Shown: positions 26,701-30,096 of the stretch, piece after piece
Position numbering within the stretch: position 1 is the stretch's first letter
Layout: each line of letters opens with the position of its first letter
Assembly (NCBI GenBank): GCA_041946965.1
Contig: JBHGBM010000071.1
Coordinates: 1 to 30,096, forward strand
Length of the DNA stretch: 30,096 bases
Direction of reading: 5' to 3'
Origin: JBHGBM01 sp041946965
GTDB lineage: Bacteria; Acidobacteriota; Terriglobia; Bryobacterales; Bryobacteraceae
Notes under the pieces: generated by a model
Seen by the model: only the letters and a program-made list of their open reading frames with translations
Told to the model about the DNA's origin: nothing
Databases searched by the model: none
Translations under genes and position numbers: made by a program

Positions 26701-26891
26701 TGGGGCCGCAACCCGGAAAGGCGGAAGTTGCGGCGGCGCTCGAAGCCTGCCGGCGGCGCCGGCAGTTCGTGGAACAGATCAAGAACGACTACGTGCTGCC
26801 TTATTTCTGGGTCCGGTACAACGACGAGCAGCGCGCGGCGTTTCTGCCCGTGGCCCGCCTCGAGGCGTTGCTGAAGAAGTTGACCGATTAA
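23709..26891 (+). CDS. Fusion: PL1-type pectate lyase + GH67N-like/DUF4838 domain, secreted
   Basis: 1060 residues with signal MGRNAALVRLLCCGLLMAGA. Residues 25-440 are a pectate-trisaccharide-lyase-like beta-helix: AFPGAEGYGAMSRGGRGG, D152 in VDHCSASWSVDE, and the catalytic-type R219-N-P-R222 in HHTQRNPRLGD. A calcium-loop-like DSDQDGIPD (397-405) closes this part, as in many related lyases. From about residue 446 (ITLARDGKAAAAIVVAD) a domain like the N-terminus of alpha-glucuronidases begins (AAGELAAYLRRISGA, FLEKHLGVRWLWPGE). A DUF4838 domain follows (ARTHPDYYALVNGKRE, HITMNDSSGFCECGRC with C714, C716, C719). The join falls at the natural end of one protein and the mature start of the other. 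The gene overlaps the oxidoreductase gene by 25 bp. It probably cleaves pectin in the periplasm or outside, with the second half acting on the products. Confidence 0.9.
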   Translation: MGRNAALVRLLCCGLLMAGAAGAREIPAFPGAEGYGAMSRGGRGGKVLFVTNLNDAGPGSLREACLAKGPRIVVFRVGGLITLASPLKITEPYLTIAGQTAPGDGICIRGNLFNVSAHDVVLRFLRFRLGDESRLEADTFSIYTPARNVIVDHCSASWSVDETLSATGDIAGVTIQWCLISESLNHSVHHKGDHGYGSLIHATGGLTLHHNLWAHHTQRNPRLGDNNYKPPFPTFDVRNNVMYNWSAMCSGLADGDLKVNYVNNYIRPGPSSSKRKPIVLRRDTATEKARYWVSGNFVEGRPELTANNRDMFEPLEYNGRKLFSLVDAPFETAPVRTQSPREAYEAVLANVGATVPVRDAVDARIIRDVQRRTGKIIDSQKEVGGWPEYRSGTAPRDSDQDGIPDAWETAHGMNPRNPSDAGAVDAASGYTKIELYLNGLASPEITLARDGKAAAAIVVADAASASERSAAGELAAYLRRISGAAFAVRSARENPVGARIVVGKGAAELGPEGFHIRTGGGNLYLTGADDDGVEFAVYTFLEKHLGVRWLWPGETGEVVPRRRTIAVGPIDDAQQPDFLWRDRGPGGALWGATSGPTEMHARELLLGITPEHQREVRLWERRNKWGGWKVYGGHALGEIFPPEKFARTHPDYYALVNGKREVPGPDYDYKHRGQVCTTNPGVIEAAADWVNRFLDKHPDYHAVHITMNDSSGFCECGRCRALDSTRALERRGIDAEETKGASARTIITDRIYTFVNQVSERVQQRHPGKYVMSMAYARYITPPEKIRLNANVIPQYCLWSAYRHANPEMKREHETIAAGWAQAARMAGIYEYYINGSWPGLHRLVVPYLAESIRFLKRQGIRLYQTQSGDEFGTNGVNYYVAGKLLWDASFDEREILEDFYDKAFGRAAPAVRRFHARLEKAWAEATRDGRDVSCNSLENTRLLELFTPALVQAAAADLKEAAASAESEAVRKRVEFYRQGWRYTELTVEAVRAAKALGPQPGKAEVAAALEACRRRRQFVEQIKNDYVLPYFWVRYNDEQRAAFLPVARLEALLKKLTD

Positions 26892-26897
26892 GCCGGC

Positions 26898-27302
26898 ATG
26901 GACAGCAACACACTTGTGGAGTTCTTCGGGCGGGATCAGTTCGCCAAAGCGAACGGGATGACGGTCCTCGAAGTCCGGCCCGGCTTCGCCCGGGCCGAAA
27001 TGACCGTAGAGCCTCGCCATCTGAACGCGGTCGGGATTCTCCAGGGCGGTGCGATCTTCACGCTCGCCGATCTGGCGTTCGCCGCCGCCTCGAACTCGGC
27101 CGGCGTTGTCGCGGTGGCGTGCCAGGCGGATATGACCTACTTCAAGGCGGTTTCCTCGGGGAAGCTGACGGCGATGGCGGAGGAAATCTCGCGTTCGAGA
27201 AAGCTCTCCACCTGCGTGGTCCGCGTGTGCGACGAAGACGGGTCTTTGGTGGCCCTGTTCAAGGGCGTCGCGTATATCAAGGGCTCGCCGCTGATCCCGT
27301 GA
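26898..27302 (+). CDS. PaaI-type hotdog-fold acyl-CoA thioesterase
   Basis: 134 residues forming one hotdog domain. The signature HLNAVGILQGGAIFTLADLA (about 43-62) holds the family Asn and the GG-x-x-F-x-LAD helix; the usual HGG reads QGG. Later strands VACQADMTYFKAV and GKLTAMAEEISRSRKLSTCVVRVCDEDG complete the fold. Members hydrolyse acyl- or phenylacetyl-CoA thioesters in the cytoplasm. It starts 6 bp after the lyase fusion gene without a clear Shine-Dalgarno, so it could be read from the same transcript, although its role in glycan breakdown is not obvious. It is the last gene before the composition changes. Confidence 0.88.
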   Translation: MDSNTLVEFFGRDQFAKANGMTVLEVRPGFARAEMTVEPRHLNAVGILQGGAIFTLADLAFAAASNSAGVVAVACQADMTYFKAVSSGKLTAMAEEISRSRKLSTCVVRVCDEDGSLVALFKGVAYIKGSPLIP

Positions 27303-27735
27303 TGCCCCTTGTGGCTCAGGTGCGCATGGTGGGCAAACCAGGAGTAATCACTGCTGCCCAAGACAGGTGGCCTTCGGGCGTAGTGGTGCTGAAAACAGGT
27401 CGCTTGTTCGACGGAGTTGAGCAGTTTCAGGATGAGGTCTCCTCGGTGGAGCGTTTCGGGCCTGTCCAAGTCTAAGTTGTTCCGGCGACGGGACCAGCGG
27501 TGTCGTCCTGCCCGATCCACCCGCGCCGATGGTGCGATTTCAGCACGCTCAAGAGGCAGCATTCCCGTGGGGCTGGTGCTTCCTGGCGCTTGTACTCGGC
27601 TTGGTTGTGGGTTTCGTGGTCGGTTCAGGCGTTCACTGACCACTCACGCCTTCCCCTCCGGCGGTGAACCGTCTGCCGAGGGACGCCCCCGAGAGCACCG
27701 CTCTGCTGATTGGGCGAGAGGAGCCGCGCGATGCT

Positions 27736-27749
27736 GGAACGGCCGTTCC
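27736..27749. repeat. 14-bp perfect palindrome, possible dispersed repeat core
   Basis: GGAACGGCCGTTCC is a perfect palindrome inside the non-coding stretch. The surrounding bases encode an NVGTAVPASRG-like peptide on the minus strand, suggesting a member of an interspersed repeat family. No second copy is visible in this window. Confidence 0.45.
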
Positions 27750-27920
27750 TACATTCGAAGGGTTGGCAAAATCGCGAAGCGAAGGCCCTCTGGCGCGACA
27801 CAGAAGGATTCTCGGTCTGGAGCGGAACCTGCCTGTACCGACGGATTGCCGAGGCCTGAACAGTTCATGCGCGGGAAACCGACGCTCTTGAGACGTGACC
27901 GCCTGATGTAAATGTAAGGT

Positions 27921-27950
27921 TCTAAACAAATTTCGCCGATTGTGTTTAGA
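27921..27950. promoter_or_regulatory. Inverted repeat, candidate operator of the R-M operon
   Basis: TCTAAACA (27921-27928) and TGTTTAGA (27943-27950) form perfect 8-bp arms around 14 bases, extendable to 10-bp arms with one mismatch. The right arm covers the predicted -35 box of the methyltransferase gene, as expected for a repressor or autoregulation site. No controller gene is visible, so the binding protein is unknown. Confidence 0.5.
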
Positions 27951-27968
27951 TGCATATCGCCGGATAAT
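27940..27968 (+). promoter_or_regulatory. Predicted promoter of the R-M operon
   Basis: TTGTGT (27940-27945), a 17-base spacer and GATAAT (27963-27968). The -10 box is one mismatch from consensus; the -35 box is weak (TTG conserved). A start near 27975 would leave a leader of about 13 bases to the ATG at 27988. Confidence 0.4.
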
Positions 27969-27987
27969 GAACGTTCAAGGGAAAACG

Positions 27988-29097
27988 ATGTCGAGGCAGG
28001 CCACCGCCCTTCTACCATTCGAACCAGCGCTAGAGCTGGTTTACCGTCGGGATGATTTCTCCGATGTTCCGCTACCGGAGCCAGTTTCGTTGTATCCGGA
28101 GTTGCGGTACATGGGTTCAAAACACCGCCTGTTGCCTTGGATTCATGGCGTACTCCGAACCCTCAACTTCAAGACTGCGGCTGATCCGTTCATCGGCAGT
28201 GGTTGCGTCGCGTATCTGCTAAAGGCAATGGGCAAGCGCGTGATAGCTTCCGACTTCCTCAATTTCCCTACCGTGCTAGCGTCGGCGACGGTAGCCAACA
28301 ATAAGCATCGGCTTGACGGACCCGCGGTGAAAGCGCTTTTGGCTCGGCGAAAGAATGGACCGAACTTCATAGAAAAAACATTCGAGGGGATCTTCTACAC
28401 AACGGCCGATCTTCGTTTTTTGGATCAGGTCTGCGGCAACTTGGAAGGTCTGGAGAATCCCTTTCAGCGTGACTTGGCCCGCGCCGCCCTGATACGTGCT
28501 TGTCTGAAGAAACAACCCCGAGGTGTCTTCACCGTTTCCGGAAATCTGTCACGCTACGACGACGGGCGTCGGGACTTACGCCTTTCGGTCGAGGAGCATT
28601 TTCTTGAGCAGGTCGAGGCGTTCAACCGAGTGGTATTCGACAGCGGAATACGCCACACCGTACGGAAAGCGGACGTATTCGGCGTCAGTACAGACGGCGT
28701 TGACCTCGTGTACCTAGATCCACCGTACGTGCCGCGGTCAGACGACAACTGCTACATGAAGCGCTACCACTTTCTTGAAGGGCTCTCGTGCTATTGGAAG
28801 GGCGTTCAAATTATGGAGCAGACGCGCGTAAAAAAGATTCAGAAACCCTATACGCCGTTCAGTTACCGCCGAACCGCAATTGACGCCTTTGACCGCCTCT
28901 TCCGGGCGTACAGGAATAGCATCATCGTCCTTTCGTATAGTTCGAACGGCTACCCAGACCGGGAAGAGCTTGAACAGCTCCTACGCAGGTACAAGAAATC
29001 TGTAACCGCCTACGAGCGGACGCACCGTTATCATTTCGGGAATCATGGGAGCGTACAGCGCGCCGAAGTACGCGAGTACCTGATCGTGGGGCAGTGA
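27988..29097 (+). CDS. D12-class DNA N6-adenine methyltransferase (R-M modification enzyme)
   Basis: 369 residues with the D12-class order of motifs: motif X-like RYMGSKHRLLPWI from residue 40, AdoMet-binding DPFIGSG at 66-72, and catalytic DPPY at 244-247. It methylates an adenine in a specific DNA site, protecting host DNA from the partner endonuclease. I chose the ATG at 27988 because AGGG lies six bases upstream and the predicted -10 box ends at 27968; upstream in-frame starts (TTG 27940, ATG 27967) fall within the promoter region. The restriction gene starts on the base after its stop codon. Codon use is visibly more AT-tolerant than in the sugar-locus genes, consistent with horizontal transfer. 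The recognition site cannot be deduced. Confidence 0.9.
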   Translation: MSRQATALLPFEPALELVYRRDDFSDVPLPEPVSLYPELRYMGSKHRLLPWIHGVLRTLNFKTAADPFIGSGCVAYLLKAMGKRVIASDFLNFPTVLASATVANNKHRLDGPAVKALLARRKNGPNFIEKTFEGIFYTTADLRFLDQVCGNLEGLENPFQRDLARAALIRACLKKQPRGVFTVSGNLSRYDDGRRDLRLSVEEHFLEQVEAFNRVVFDSGIRHTVRKADVFGVSTDGVDLVYLDPPYVPRSDDNCYMKRYHFLEGLSCYWKGVQIMEQTRVKKIQKPYTPFSYRRTAIDAFDRLFRAYRNSIIVLSYSSNGYPDREELEQLLRRYKKSVTAYERTHRYHFGNHGSVQRAEVREYLIVGQ

Positions 29098-29934
29098 ATG
29101 GAAGTAATCGCGCAAGAACTCGATGATATTCTGGACAGCCTTGGACCGCTGACCGTAGACTGGCAAGACGAAACGGCGGTTCGCGTCATAAGCCGTTTGG
29201 AGTCGTTTCCTGTGAAGCGCTCCTATACGAAGCGTGACGTACAGGCCCTTCTTGATGACAATTTCGATGATGGGATTCTGATCTGCCGCCTTTTTCTCGG
29301 AATGTCGAAGGATCAATTTGTTTCTGTCCTCCGGGGACTGCGCGACGATCAGGGAATCGGCGTGAAGAGCTACCGGGCCGACCGCGAAGGGTACATCGCG
29401 GACCTTCTGAGCAGTGGGTTGCTTGAGGCAATGGCCGACCAAGCCAATCGCAAGCCGCACTGGAGCGATATTCTGATTGAACGCTTACGTTCTGGCCGCG
29501 GCAGCGCCATCGCAGGTCAGCGACGCGGACGGGGTGTCGAGGATTTCGCTGAAGAGATTGTAAAGAGAGTGTTCGGATTGAATTTCCAGGTGCGATGTTC
29601 CTTTTCCGGACCACGCGGGCAAATTGCAAAGTGCGATTTCGCCATTCCGTCCAAGAGTGCCGCGCGGATTCTCATCGAAGCGAAGGGTTATGGCGCAACC
29701 GGGTCGAAGATGACCGATATTCTCGGCGACCTCCACACGATCATCGCTCGAAAGCGACCGGACACCGCACTACTTTTTTTCACAGATGGGCTTACGTGGA
29801 AGCAGCGCAAGAGCGACTTGCGGAAGATTGTCGAGTTGCAGAACAACGGCGACATCACTCGAATCTACACGTCGGCAATGGCAGACCGATTCGAAGGTGA
29901 TCTGCGGCAACTGAAACGAGAGTACAAGCTCTGA
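29098..29934 (+). CDS. Probable type II restriction endonuclease, PD-(D/E)XK fold
   Basis: 278 residues. The N-terminal 130 or so are helical. The C-terminal half carries a PD-(D/E)XK nuclease core: an acidic helix GVEDFAEEIVKRVFG, then D180 in AKCDFAIP, 13 residues, and E194-A-K196 in ILIEAKGYGATGSK, followed by a hydrophobic strand TALLFFTDGL. This spacing fits the metal-binding catalytic triad. The ATG directly abuts the methyltransferase stop (TGAATG), the usual arrangement that makes modification precede cleavage. I recognise a general likeness to endonucleases annotated with D12 methylases but cannot name the family or recognition site. The alternative is a DNA-repair nuclease, less likely given the partner. 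The gene is followed by a repeat-bearing spacer and the tRNA gene. Confidence 0.8.
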   Translation: MEVIAQELDDILDSLGPLTVDWQDETAVRVISRLESFPVKRSYTKRDVQALLDDNFDDGILICRLFLGMSKDQFVSVLRGLRDDQGIGVKSYRADREGYIADLLSSGLLEAMADQANRKPHWSDILIERLRSGRGSAIAGQRRGRGVEDFAEEIVKRVFGLNFQVRCSFSGPRGQIAKCDFAIPSKSAARILIEAKGYGATGSKMTDILGDLHTIIARKRPDTALLFFTDGLTWKQRKSDLRKIVELQNNGDITRIYTSAMADRFEGDLRQLKREYKL

Positions 29935-29970
29935 GGCGTCGCGCCCTCGGAATATCTGCGAAATCCGGCA

Positions 29971-29994
29971 GGGCACAAAAACGGGCACAACAAC
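29971..29994. repeat. Two tandem copies of a 12-bp unit beside tRNA-Lys
   Basis: GGGCACAAAAAC is followed directly by GGGCACAACAAC, 11 of 12 identical. The repeat lies 44 bp from the 3' end of the tRNA gene. Similar GGGCACA repeats are, to my recollection, common beside tRNA-linked integration sites; no integrase gene is present here. Confidence 0.5.
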
Positions 29995-30019
29995 TCGGTT
30001 TTCAGGTTTGGAGCCGTTC

Positions 30020-30036
30020 GCAAATTATTGATTTGC
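30020..30036. repeat. Small inverted repeat just downstream of tRNA-Lys
   Basis: GCAAAT-TATTG-ATTTGC has 6-bp perfect arms and a 5-base loop. It begins one base after the encoded CCA end on the minus strand. It has no T-run, so a simple terminator is doubtful; a tRNA-processing hairpin or an integration core are alternatives. Confidence 0.4.
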
Positions 30037-30037
30037 A

Positions 30038-30096
30038 TGGTGAGCGCGGCAGGAATCGAACCTGCAACCTAGTGATTAAGAGTCACTTGCTCTGCC
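30038..30096 (-). tRNA. tRNA-Lys (anticodon CTT), 3' portion; 5' end outside window
   Basis: On the minus strand the end of the D-arm (GAGC), the anticodon arm AGTGA-CTCTTAA-TCACT with anticodon CTT (30080-30078), a 5-base variable loop, T-arm GCAGG-TTCGATT-CCTGC, acceptor strand CGCGCTC, discriminator A and an encoded CCA are all present. It reads lysine AAG codons. The acceptor 5' strand and most of the D-arm lie past the window edge. It may serve as an integration site for the restriction-modification DNA next to it. Confidence 0.93.

Larger units (their letters stand above)
27303..27987. other. 685-bp stretch without a convincing gene
   Basis: Several short open frames exist on both strands but none has a plausible protein, and they contradict each other. 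The stretch holds a 14-bp palindrome (27736-27749), an inverted repeat and a candidate promoter ahead of the methyltransferase gene, and a 15/20 match to the tRNA 3' end (27324-27343). The peptide read on the minus strand near 27750 includes NVGTAVPASRG, which I recall from spurious peptides encoded by dispersed repeats in Acidobacteria; this is unverified. It probably marks the left part of an accessory insertion. Confidence 0.6.

Noticed and set aside
24201..27020. 939-codon open frame on the minus strand
   Set aside because: Antisense to the pectate lyase fusion, rich in H, R, V and A as expected from mirrored codons, without any recognisable motif.
27417..27929. Several short open frames on both strands in the gap before the methylase
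   Set aside because: They overlap in conflicting frames, lack ribosome-binding sites and look like repeat-derived peptides.
29770..29988. Minus-strand frame beginning MPVFVPCRIS over the repeat by the tRNA
   Set aside because: It is largely antisense to the restriction gene, and its N-terminus simply reads through the spacer beside the GGGCACA repeat.

Overview
The window looks like a chromosome segment of a GC-rich Acidobacteria-type bacterium, most likely Bryobacterales/Solibacter-like. This is inferred from gene content: very large TonB-dependent transporter-like proteins with an N-terminal carboxypeptidase-regulatory domain and no SusD partner, many Tat-type Gfo/Idh/MocA oxidoreductases, TIM-barrel sugar isomerases and a DUF1080 protein. 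No marker gene was compared, so the taxonomy is a hypothesis.

Layout. (1) 1-3441, minus strand: a protein quality-control block, tig - clpX - lon (lon runs off the left edge). clpP, which often sits between tig and clpX, is absent; 117 bp with a good promoter lies there instead. (2) 3526-5396, plus: a twin-arginine TIM-barrel isomerase and a deoC-like aldolase. (3) 5509-8113, minus: a tight operon DUF1080 - TIM barrel - Gfo/Idh/MocA that fits a 3-keto-glycoside (oxidise, eliminate, isomerise) route of glycan cleavage. A beta-helix protein gene diverges from it with 22 bp between starts. (4) 9128-22483, minus: two parallel glycan-uptake cassettes, TonB2 - toroid enzyme - Gfo/Idh/MocA and TonB1 - toroid enzyme - esterase, each headed by a near-consensus promoter with shared flanking sequence. 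A small secreted jelly-roll-like gene lies downstream. (5) 22609-27302, plus: a Gfo/Idh/MocA gene overlapping a 1060-residue fusion of a PL1-type pectate lyase with a GH67N/DUF4838 module, then a hotdog thioesterase. (6) 27303-30096: a 685-bp non-coding stretch, a two-gene restriction-modification pair with lower apparent GC, short repeats, and the 3' part of a tRNA-Lys(CTT) gene at the right edge.

How it fits together (inference): regions 2-5 form a plant-polysaccharide (pectin-like) utilisation locus. Secreted lyase and toroid enzymes cut polymer, the TonB-type barrels import oligomers, the esterase removes substituents, and Tat-exported oxidoreductases with DUF1080 and TIM-barrel partners process glycosides by redox chemistry. 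Region 6 looks like accessory DNA inserted beside a tRNA gene. No CRISPR array, transposase or integrase gene was seen.
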